A DNA stretch of 64,000 bases, taken from the NCBI GenBank assembly GCA_026874595.1, contig CM049316.1:18747839-18811838 (forward strand), given 5' to 3'. Both the position numbers and the translations under genes were made by a program. This stretch comes from Sipunculus nudus (Eukaryota; Annelida; Sipuncula; Golfingiida; Sipunculidae). The number at the start of each line of letters is the position of its first letter. Position 1 is the first letter of the stretch. Below are positions 53,271 through 64,000 of this stretch, in pieces. The notes beneath the pieces were generated by a model. That model saw only the letters and a list, made by a program, of their open reading frames with translations, was not told the origin of the DNA and made no database searches.

Positions 53271-56200
53271 TCTTTTGATAAAGAATTTATGTGATTTCTG
53301 GCTTCCTTTGTGTATATATTAATGATCTGAGGGTAACATATGTAAATACCACAGGGATCATACAAAGAGGGGTAATTACCTGCACAGGTAAAACAGTGTG
53401 ACGGGAGTACCAGTAGACTAAAGGTGCCCATTCATCTATCTTTTGATAAAGAATTTATGTGATTTCTGGCTTCCTTTGTGTATATATTAATGATCTGAGG
53501 ATAACATATGTAAATACTACAGGGATCATACAAAGAGGGAATATTACCTGCACAGGTAAAACAGTGTGACGGGAGTGCCAGTAGACTAAAAGGTGCCCAT
53601 TCATCTATCTTTTGATAAAGAATTTATGTGATTTCTGGCTTCCTTTGTGTATATATTAATGATCTGAGGGTAACATATGTAAATACCACAGGGATCATAC
53701 AAAGAGGGGTAATTACCTGCACAGGTAAAACAGTGTGACGGGAGTGCCAGTAGACTAAAAGGTGCCCATTCATCTATCTTTTGATAAAGAATTTATGTGA
53801 TTTCTGGCTTCCTTTGTGTATATATTAATGATCTGAGGGTAACATAAGTAAATACCACAGGGATCATACAAAGAGGGGTAATTACCTGCACAGGTAAAAC
53901 AGTGTGACGGGAGTACCAGTAGACTGAAAGATGCCCATTCATCTATCTTTTGTTAAAGAATTTATGTGATTTCTGGCTTCCTTTGTGTATATATTAATGA
54001 TCTGAGGGTAACATATGTAAATACCACAGGGATCATACAAAGAGTGGTAATTACCGCACAGGTAAAACAGTGTGACGGGAGTGCCAGTAGACTAAAAGGT
54101 GCCCATTCATCTATCTTTTGTTAAGGAATTTATGTGATTTCTGGCTTCCTTTGTGTATACATTAATGATCTGAGGGTAACATATGTAAATACCACAGGGA
54201 TCATACAAAGAGGGGATATTACCTGCACAGGTAAAACAGTGTGACGGGAGTGCCAGTAGACTAAAAGGTGCCCATTCATCTATCTTTTGTTAAAGAATTT
54301 ATGTGATTTCTGGCTTCCTTTGTGTATATATTAATGATCTGAGGGTAACATATGTAAATACCACAGGGATCATACAAAGAGGGGATATTACCTGCACAGG
54401 TAAAACAGTGTGACGGGAGTGCCAGTAGACTAAAAGGTGCCCATTCATCTATCTTTTGATAAAGAATTTATGTGATTTCTGGCTTCCTTTGTGTATATAT
54501 TAATGATCTGAGGGTAACATATGTAAATACCACAGGGATCATACAAAGAGGGGATATTACCTGCACAGGTAAAACAGTGTGACGGGAGTACCAGTAGACT
54601 AAAAGATGCCCATTCATCTATCTTTTGTTAAAGAATTTATGTGATTTCTGGCTTCCTTTGTGTATATATTAATGATCTGAGGGTAACATATGTAAATACC
54701 ACAGGGATCATACAAAGAGGGGATATTACCTGCACAGGTAAAACAGTGTGACGGGAGTACCAGTAGACTAAAAGGTGCCCATTCATCTATCTTTTGATAA
54801 AGAATTTATGTGATTTCTGGCTTCCTTTGTGTATATATTAATGATCTGAGGGTAACATATGTAAATACCACAGGGATCATACAAAGAGGGGTAATTACCT
54901 GCACAGGTAAAACAGTGTGACGGGAGTGCCAGTAGACTAAAAGGTGCCCATTCATCTATCTTTTGATAAAGAATTTATGTGATTTCTGGCTTCCTTTGTG
55001 TATATATTAATGATCTGAGGGTAACATAAGTAAATACCACAGGGATCATACAAAGAGGGGTAATTACCTGCACAGATAAAACAGTGTGACGGGAGTACCA
55101 GTAGACTGAAAGATGCCCATTCATCTATCTTTTGTTAAAGAATTTATGTGATTTCTGGCTTCCTTTGTGTATATATTAATGATCTGAGGGTAACATATGT
55201 AAATACCACAGGGATCATACAAAGAGTGGTAATTACCTGCACAGGTAAAACAGTGTGACGGGAGTGCCAGTAGACTAAAAGGTGCCCATTCATCTATCTT
55301 TTGTTAAAGAATTTATGTGATTTCTGGCTTCCTTTGTGTATATATTAATGATCTGAGGGTAACATATGTAAATACCACAGGGATCATACAAAGAGGGGAT
55401 ATTACCTGCACAGGTAAAACAGTGTGACGGGAGTACCAGTAGACTAAAAGATGCCCATTCATCTATCTTTTGATAAAGAATTTATGTGATTTCTGGCTTC
55501 CTTTGTGTATATATTAATGATCTGAGGGTAACATATGTAAATACCACAGGGATCATACAAAGAGGGGTAATTACCTGCACAGGTAAAACAGTGTGACGGG
55601 AGTACCAGTAGACTGAAAGATGCCCATTCATCTATCTTTTGTTAAAGAATTTATGTGACTTCTGGCTTCCTTTGTGTATATATTAATAATCTGAGGGTAA
55701 CATATGTAAATACCACAGGGATCATACAAAGAGGGGTAATTACCTGCACAGGTAAAACAGTGTGACGGGAGTGCCAGTAGACTAAAAGGTGCCCATTCAT
55801 CTATCTTTTGATAAAGAATTTATGTGATTTCTGGCTTCCTTTGTGTATATATTAATGATCTGAGGGTAACATATGTAAATACCACACGGATCATACAAAG
55901 AGGGGATATTACCTGCACAGGTAAAACAGTGTGACGGGAGTGCCAGTAGACTAAAAGGTGCCCATTCATCTATCTTTTGTTAAAGAATTTATGTGATTTC
56001 TGGCTTCCTTTGTGTATACATTAATGATCTGAGGGTAACATATGTAAATACCACAGGGATCATACAAAGAGGGGATATTACCTGCACAGGTAAAACAGTG
56101 TGACGGGAGTACCAGTAGACTAAAAGATGCCCATTCATCTATCTTTAGATAAAGAATTTATGTGATTTCTGGCTTCCCTTGTGTATATATTAATGATCTG

Positions 56201-57599
56201 AGGGTAACATATGTAAATACCACAGGGATCATACAAAGAGAGGTAATTACCTGCACAGGTAAAACAGTGTGACGGGAGTACCAGTAGACTAAAAGGTGCC
56301 CATTCATCTATCTTTTGATAAAGAATTTATGTGATTTCTGGCTTCCTTTGTGTATATATTAATGATCTGAGGATAACATATGTAAATACTACAGGGATCA
56401 TACAAAGAGGGAATATTACCTGCACAGGTAAAACAGTGTGACGGGAGTGCCAGTAGACTAAAAGGTGCCCATTCATCTATATTTTGATAAAGAATTTATG
56501 TGATTTCTGGCTTCCTTTGTGTATATATTAATGATCTGAGGGTAACATATGTAAATACCACAGGGATCATACAAAGAGGGGTAATTACCTTCACAGGTAA
56601 AACCGTGTGACGGGAGTGCCAGTAGACTAAAAGGTGCCCATTCATCTATCTTTTGATAAAGAATTTATGTGATTTCTGGCTTCCTTTGTGTATATATTAA
56701 TGATCTGAGGGTAACATAAGTAAATACCACAGGGATCATACAAAGAGGGGTAATTACCTGCACAGGTAAAACAGTGTGACGGGAGTACCAGTAGACTGAA
56801 AGATGCCCATTCATCTATCTTTTGTTAAAGAATTTATGTGATTTCTGGCTTCCTTTGTGTATATATTAATGATCTGAGGGTAACATATGTAAATACCACA
56901 GGGATCATACAAAGAGTGGTAATTACCTGCACAGGTAAAACAGTGTGACGGGAGTGCCAGTAGACTAAAAGGTGCCCATTCATCTATCTTTTGTTAAAGA
57001 ATTTATGTGATTTCTGGCTTCCTTTGTGTATACATTAATGATCTGAGGGTAACATATGTAAATACCACAGGGATCATACAAAGAGGGGATATTACCTGCA
57101 CAGGTAAAACAGTGTGACGGGAGTGCCAGTAGACTAAAAGATGCCCATTCATCTATCTTTTGATAAAGAATTTATGTGATTTCTGGCTTCCTTTGTGTAT
57201 ATATTAATGATCTGAGGGTAACATATGTAAATACCACAGGGATCATACAAAGAGGGGATATTACCTGCACAGGTAAAACAGTGTGACGGGAGTACCAGTA
57301 GACTAAAAGATGCCCATTCATCTAACTTTTGATAAAGAATTTATGTGATTTCTGGCTTCCTTTGTGTATATATTAATGATCTGAGGGTAACATATGTAAA
57401 TACCACAGGGATCATACAAAGAGGGGATATTACCTGCACAGGTAAAACAATGTGACGGGAGTACCAGTAGACTAAAAGGTGCCCATTCATCTACCTTTTG
57501 ATAAAGAATTTATGTGATTTCTGGCTTCCTTTGTGTATATATTAATGATCTGAGGGTAACATATGTAAATACCACAGGGATCATACAAAGAGGGGTAAT

Positions 57600-58760
57600 T
57601 ACCTGCACAGGTAAAACAGTGTGACGGGAGTACCAGTAGACTGAAAGATGCCCATTCATCTATCTTTTGTTAAAGAATTTATGTGATTTCTGGCTTCCTT
57701 TGTGTATATATTAATAATCTGAGGGTAACATATGTAAATACCACAGGGATCATACAAAGAGGGGTAATTACCTGCACAGGTAAAACAGTGTGACGGGAGT
57801 GCCAGTAGACTAAAAGGTGCCCATTCATCTATCTTTTGATAAAGAATTTATGTGATTTCTGGCTTCCTTTGTGTATATATTAATGATCTGAGGGTAACAT
57901 ATGTAAATACCACAGGGATCATACAAAGAGGGGATATTACCTGCACAGGTAAAACAGTGTGACGGGAGTGCCAGTAGACTAAAAGATGCCCATTCATCTA
58001 TCTTTTGATAAAGAATTTATGTGATTTCTGGCTTCCGGGAGTGCCAGTAGACTAAAAGATGCCCATTCATCTATCTTTTGATAAAGAATTTATGTGATTT
58101 CTGGCTTCCTTTGTGTATATATTAATGATCTGAGGGTAACATATGTAAATACCACAGGGATCATACAAAGAGGGGATATTACCTGCACAGGTAAAACAGT
58201 GTGACGGGAGTACCAGTAGACTAAAAGATGCCCATTCATCTATCTTTTGATAAAGCATTTATGTGATTTCTGGCTTCCTTTGTGTATATATTAATGATCT
58301 GAGGGTAACATATGTAAATACCACAGGGATCATACAAAGAGGGGATATTACCTGCACAGGTAAAACAGTGTGACGGGAGTACCAGTAGACTAAAAGGTGC
58401 CCATTCATCTATCTTTTGATAAAGAATTTATGTGATTCATGGCTTCCTTTGTGTATATAAACGATCTGAGGGTAACATATGTAAATACCACAGGGATCAT
58501 ACAAAGAGGGGATATTACCTGCACAGGTAAAACAGTGTGACGGGAGTGCCAGTAGACTAAAAGATGCCCATTCATCTATCTTTTGATAAAGAATTTATGT
58601 GATTTCTGGCTTCCTTTGTGTATATATTAATGATCTGAGGGTAGCATATGTAAATACCACAGGGATCATACAAAGAGGGGATATTACCTGCACAGGTAAA
58701 ACAGTGTGACGGGAGTACCAGTAGACTAAAAGATGCCCATTCATCTATCTTTTGATAAAG
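57600..58760. repeat. Satellite block with truncated monomer, duplicated at +4122 bp
   Basis: At 58031 gcttcc joins directly to gggagtgcc, leaving a monomer of about 72 bp (97 bp lost). The same junction recurs at 62153. Flanking markers keep the offset: ttaataatct 57711 and 61833, the agcatttatg variant near 58255 and 62377, gtagcatatg 58641 and 62763. 4122 is 25 monomers less the 97-bp loss and three 2-base losses. The partner is about 61722-62882. Confidence 0.9.
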
Positions 58761-59580
58761 CATTTATGTGATTTCTGGCTTCCTTTGTGTATATATTAAT
58801 GATCTGAGGGTAACATATGTAAATACCACAGGGATCATATAATGAGGGGATATTACCTGCACAGGTAAAACAGTGTGACGGGAGTACCAGTAGACTAAAA
58901 GGTGCCCATTCATCTATCTTTTGATAAAGAATTTATGTGATTCATGGCTTCCTTTGTGTATATAAACGATCTGAAGGTAACATATGTAAATACCACAAGG
59001 ATCATACAAAGAGGGGATATTACCTGCACAGGTAAAACAGTGTGACGGGAGTGCCAGTAGACTAAAAGATGCCCATTCATCTATCTTTTGATAAAGAATT
59101 TATGTGATTTCTGGCTTCCTTTGTGTATATATTAATGATCTGAGGGTAGCATATGTAAATACCACAGGGATCATACAAAGAGGGGATATTACCTGCACAG
59201 GTAAAACAGTGTGACGGGAGTACCAGTAGACTAAAAGATGCCCATTCATCTATCTTTTGATAAAGAATTTATGTGATTTCTGGCTTCCTTTGTGTATATA
59301 TTAATGATCTGAGGGTAACATATGTAAATACCACAGGGATCATACAAAGAGGGGATATTACCTGCACAGGTAAAACAATGTGACGGGAGTACCAGTAGAC
59401 TAAAAGGTGCCCATTCATCTATCTTTTGATAAAGAATTTATGTGATTTATGGCTTCCTTTGTGTATATAAACGATCTGAGGGTAACATATGTAAATACCA
59501 CAGGGATCATACAAAGAGGGGTAATTACCTGCACAGGTAAAACAGTGTGACGGGAGTACCAGTAGACTGAAAGATGCCCA
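58067..59580. repeat. Local three-monomer (505-bp) higher-order repeat
   Basis: gtagcatatg recurs at 58641 and 59146, and the short gtgtatataaacgatctg variant at about 58450, 58955 and 59460. Both are about 505 bp apart, which is three monomers minus a 2-base loss. This is the shortest-period higher-order structure seen in the array. Confidence 0.85.
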
Positions 59581-62500
59581 TTCATCTATCTTTTGTTAAA
59601 GAATTTATGTGATTTCTGGCTTCCTTTGTGTATATATTAATAATCTGAGGGTAACATATGTAAATACCACAGGGATCATATAAAGAGGGGTAATTACCTG
59701 CACAGGTAAAACAGTGTGACGGGAGTGCCAGTAGACTAAAAGGTGCCCATTCATCTATCTTTTGATAAAGAATTTATGTGATTTCTGGCTTCCTTTGTGT
59801 ATATATTAATGATCTGAGGGTAACATATGTAAATACCACAGGGATCATACAAAGAGGGGATATTACCTGCACAGGTAAAACAGTGTGACGGGAGTGCCAG
59901 TAGACTAAAAGGTGCCCATTCATTTATCTTTTGATAAAGAATTTATGTGATTTCTGGCTTCCTTTGTGTATATATTAATGATCTGAGGGTAACATATGTA
60001 AATACCACAGGGATCATACAAAGAGGGGATATTACCTGCACAGGTAAAACAGTGTGACGGGAGTGCCAGTAGACTAAAAGATGCCCATTCATCTATCTTT
60101 TGATAAAGAATTTATGTGATTTCTGGCTTCCTTTGTGTATATATTAATGATCTGAGGGTAACATATGTAAATACCACAGGGATCATACAAAGAGGGGTAA
60201 TTACCTGCACAGGTAAAACAGTGTGACGGGAGTACCAGTAGACTAAAAGGTGACCATTCATTTATCTTTTGATAAAGAATTTATGTGATTTCTTGCTTCC
60301 TTTGTGTATATATTAATGATCTGAGGGTAACATATGTAAATAACACAGGGATCATACAAAGAGGGGATATTACCAGCACAGGTAAAACAGTGTGACGGGA
60401 GTGCCAGTAGACTAAAAGATGCCCATTCATCTATCTTTTGATAAAGAATTTATGTGATTTCTGGCTTCCTTTGTGTATATATTAATGATCTGAGGGTAAC
60501 ATATGTAAATACCACAGGGATCATACAAAGAGGGGTAATTACCTGCACAGGTAAAACAGTGTGACGGGAGTACCAGTAGACTAAAAGGTGCCCATTCATC
60601 TATCTTTTGATAAAGAATTTATGTGATTTCTGGCTTCCTTTGTGTATATATTAATGATCTGAGGGTAACAGATGTAAATACCACAGGGATCATACAAAGA
60701 GGGGATATTACCTGCACAGGTAAAACAGTGTGACGGGAGTGCCAGTAGACTAAAAGATGCCCATTCATCTATCTTTTGATAAAGAATTTATGTGATTTCT
60801 GGCTTCCTTTGTGTATATATTAATGATCTGAGGGTAACATATGTAAATACCACAGGGATCATACAAAGAGGGGATATTACCTGCACAGGTAAAACAGTGT
60901 GACGGGAATGCCAGTAGACTAAAAGATGCCCATTCATTTATCTTTTGATAAAGAATTTATGTGATTTCTGGCTTCCTTTGTGTATATATTAATGATCTGA
61001 GGGTAACATATGTAAATACCACAGGGATCATACAAAGAGGGGATATTACCTGCACAGGTAAAACAGTGTGACGGGAGTGCCAGTAGACTAAAAGATGCCC
61101 ATTCATCTATCTTTTGATAAAGAATTTATGTGATTTCTGGCTTCCTTTGTGTATATGTTAATGATCTGAGGGTAACATATGTAAATACCACAGGGATCAT
61201 ACAAAGAGGGGTAATTACCTGCACAGGTAAAACAGTGTGACGGGAGTACCAGTAGACTAAAAGGTGCCCATTCATCTATCTTTTGATAAAGAATTTATGT
61301 GATTTCTGGCTTCCTTTGTGTATATATTAATGATCTGAGGGTAACATATGTAAATACCACAGGGATCATACAAAGAGGGGTAATTACCTGCACAGGTAAA
61401 ACAGTGTGACGGGAGTACCAGTAGACTAAAGGTGCCCATTCATCTATCTTTTGATAAAGAATTTATGTGATTTCTGGCTTCCTTTGTGTATATATTAATG
61501 ATCTGAGGGTAACAGATGTAAATACCACAGGGATCATACAAAGAGGGGATATTACCTGCACAGGTAAAACAGTGTGACGGGAGTACCAGTAGACTAAAAG
61601 GTTCCCATTCATCTATCTTTTGATAAAGAATTTATGTGATTTCTGGCTTCCTTTGTGTATATATTAATGATCTGAGGGTAACATATGTAAATACCACAGG
61701 GATCATACAAAGAGGGGTAATTACCTGCACAGGTAAAACAGTGTGACGGGAGTACCAGTAGACTGAAAGATGCCCATTCATCTATCTTTTGTTAAAGAAT
61801 TTATGTGATTTCTGGCTTCCTTTGTGTATATATTAATAATCTGAGGGTAACATATGTAAATACCACAGGGATCATACAAAGAGGGGTAATTACCTGCACA
61901 GGTAAAACAGTGTGACGGGAGTGCCAGTAGACTAAAAGGTGCCCATTCATCTATCTTTTGATAAAGAATTTATGTGATTTCTGGCTTCCTTTGTGTATAT
62001 ATTAATGATCTGAGGGTAACATATGTAAATACCACAGGGATCATACAAAGAGGGGATATTACCTGCACAGGTAAAACAGTGTGACGGGAGTGCCAGTAGA
62101 CTAAAAGATGCCCATTCATCTATCTTTTGATAAAGAATTTATGTGATTTCTGGCTTCCGGGAGTGCCAGTAGACTAAAAGGTGCCCATTCATCTATCTTT
62201 TGATAAAGAATTTATGTGATTTCTGGCTTCCTTTGTGTATATATTAATGATCTGAGGGTAACATATGTAAATACCACAGGGATCATACAAAGAGGGGATA
62301 TTACCTGCACAGGTAAAACAGTGTGACGGGAGTACCAGTAGACTAAAAGATGCCCATTCATCTATCTTTTGATAAAGCATTTATGTGATTTCTGGCTTCC
62401 TTTGTGTATATATTAATGATCTGAGGGTAACATATGTAAATACCACAGGGATCATACAAAGAGGGGATATTACCTGCACAGGTAAAACAGTGTGACGGGA

Positions 62501-64000
62501 GTACCAGTAGACTAAAAGGTGCCCATTCATCTATCTTTTGATAAAGAATTTATGTGATTCATGGCTTCCTTTGTGTATATAAACGATCTGAGGGTAACAT
62601 ATGTAAATACCACAAGGATCATACAAAGAGGGGATATTACCTGCACAGGTAAAACAGTGTGACGGGAGTGCCAGTAGACTAAAAGATGCCCATTCATCTA
62701 TCTTTTGATAAAGAATTTATGTGATTTCTGGCTTCCTTTGTGTATATATTAATGATCTGAGGGTAGCATATGTAAATACCACAGGGATCATACAAAGAGG
62801 GGTAATTACCTGCACAGGTAAAACAGTGTGACGGGAGTACCAGTAGACTGAAAGATGCCCATTCATCTATCTTTTGTTAAAGAATTTATGTGATTTCTGG
62901 CTTCCTTTGTGTATATATTAATAATCTGAGGGTAACATATGTAAATACCACAGGGATCATACAAAGAGGGGTAATTACCTGCACAGGTAAAACAGTGTGA
63001 CGGGAGTGCCAGTAGACTAAAAGGTGCCCATTCATCTATCTTTTGATAAAGAATTTATGTGATTTCTGGCTTCCTTTGTGTATATATTAATGATCTGAGG
63101 GTAACATATGTAAATACCACAGGGATCATACAAAGAGGGGATATTACCTGCACAGGTAAAACAGTGTGACGGGAGTGCCAGTAGACTAAAAGGTGCCCAT
63201 TCATTTATCTTTTGATAAAGAATTTATGTGATTTCTGGCTTCCTTTGTGTATATATTAATGATCTGAGGGTAACATATGTAAATACCACAGGGATCATAC
63301 AAAGAGGGGATATTACCTGCACAGGTAAAACAGTGTGACGGGAATGCCAGTAGACTAAAAGATGCCCATTCATTTATCTTTTGATAAAGAATTTATGTGA
63401 TTTCTGGCTTCCTTTGTGTATATATTAATGATCTGAGGGTAACATATGTAAATACCACAGGGATCATACAAAGAGGGGTAATTACCTGCACAGGTAAAAC
63501 AGTGTGATGGGAGTACCAGTAGACTAAAAGGTGACCATTCATTTATCTTTTGATAAAGAATTTATGTGATTTCTGGCTTCCTTTGTGTATATATTAATGA
63601 TCTGAGGGTAACATATGTAAATACCACAGGGATCATACAAAGAGGGGATATTACCTGCACAGGTAAAACAGTGTGACGGGAGTGCCAGTAGACTAAAAGA
63701 TGCCCATTCATCTATCTTTTGATAAAGAATTTATGTGATTTCTGGCTTCCTTTGTGTATATATTAATGATCTGAGGGTAACATATGTAAATACCACAGGG
63801 ATCATACAAAGAGGGGATATTACCTGCACAGGTAAAACAGTGTGACGGGAATGCCAGTAGACTAAAAGATGCCCATTCATTTATCTTTTGATAAAGAATT
63901 TATGTGATTTCTGGCTTCCTTTGTGTATATATTAATGATCTGAGGGTAACATATGTAAATACCACAGGGATCATACAAAGAGGGGATATTACCTGCACAG

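Larger units (their letters stand above)
14301..64000. repeat. 169-bp tandem satellite array, about 294 monomers
   Basis: The landmark atatgtaaataccacaggg recurs at 14302, 14471, 14640, 14809 and onward every 169 bp to the end of the window. All copies are head-to-tail, with few substitutions per monomer and rare length changes of 1-5 bp. The monomer contains, in order, a palindromic acatatgt (NdeI site), gggatcat, the dyad ttacctgcacaggtaa, gtgacggga, gcccattcat, and tatatattaatgatctgaggg. Variable sites define recurring types, notably ggggatatt or ggggtaatt, ggagtgcc or ggagtacc, and aaaagatg or aaaaggtg. Since 169 is not a multiple of three, the array does not code for a repeat protein. 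The array continues past 64000. The length fits a nucleosome plus linker; a centromeric or heterochromatic role is inference. Confidence 0.98.

Noticed and set aside
14301-64000. CRISPR array
   Set aside because: The repeats are contiguous 169-bp monomers with no unique spacers, and the surroundings are eukaryotic.
14301-64000. CENP-B box in the monomer
   Set aside because: Only the CGGGA core (in gtgacgggag) matches; the TTCG half and the central A are absent.
14301-64000. Telomeric or rDNA spacer array
   Set aside because: No TTAGGG-type repeats and no rRNA sequence were seen.

Overview
The window looks like nuclear DNA of an invertebrate animal, most likely a bivalve or other mollusc. 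It is AT-rich and gene-poor, with long simple repeats, a fold-back repeat, a tRNA-derived SINE and an eroded tandem element that ends in an (ACGG/ACAG)n tract and a hairpin. I remember that last ending as common in bivalve genomes. The one recognisable gene is a Toll-like receptor (TLR) with an invertebrate-style TIR domain. Nothing here looks bacterial or viral. The species cannot be named from the sequence alone.

Layout. Positions 1-330 hold purine-rich minisatellite-like repeats. From about 1220 to 2990 there is a degenerate tandem repeat of about 320-350 bp per unit, closed by a tetranucleotide microsatellite and a hairpin. A fold-back element with 86-bp arms lies at 3194-3502, followed by an (AT)n tract at 3621-3711. 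From about 3.7 to 7.2 kb I see no gene, only poly-G runs. A decayed minus-strand TLR fragment lies at about 7165-8730. A much better preserved minus-strand TLR follows at 9945-12269. Upstream of it are a likely splice acceptor (12381), an intron that carries a SINE (12485-12685), and a likely donor (13472) after a possible 5' non-coding exon.

From 14301 to the end of the window, about 49.7 kb, everything is one tandem satellite with a 169-bp monomer, about 294 copies, running off the right edge. Monomers are head-to-tail and very similar. The array is built from nested segmental duplications that can be tracked by rare shared variants. Their offsets are 505, 1695, 4122, 4224, 5071, 6591 and 7600 bp, close to 3, 10, 25, 25, 30, 39 and 45 monomers. 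This is the pattern expected from repeated unequal exchange. The monomer length is close to the DNA of one nucleosome plus linker, which fits a heterochromatic or centromeric satellite, although the sequence does not prove either role.

The TLR has a signal peptide, cysteine-rich LRRNT, leucine-rich repeats, LRRCT, one membrane helix and a TIR domain. As given, it is split by two reading-frame breaks that cancel each other. The first break, with the stop codon that follows it, also occurs at the matching place in the decayed copy, so it is unlikely to be a sequencing error. The pair therefore looks like a tandem TLR duplication in which one copy has decayed and lost its TIR domain, and the other is either a young pseudogene or has a gene structure I cannot resolve.
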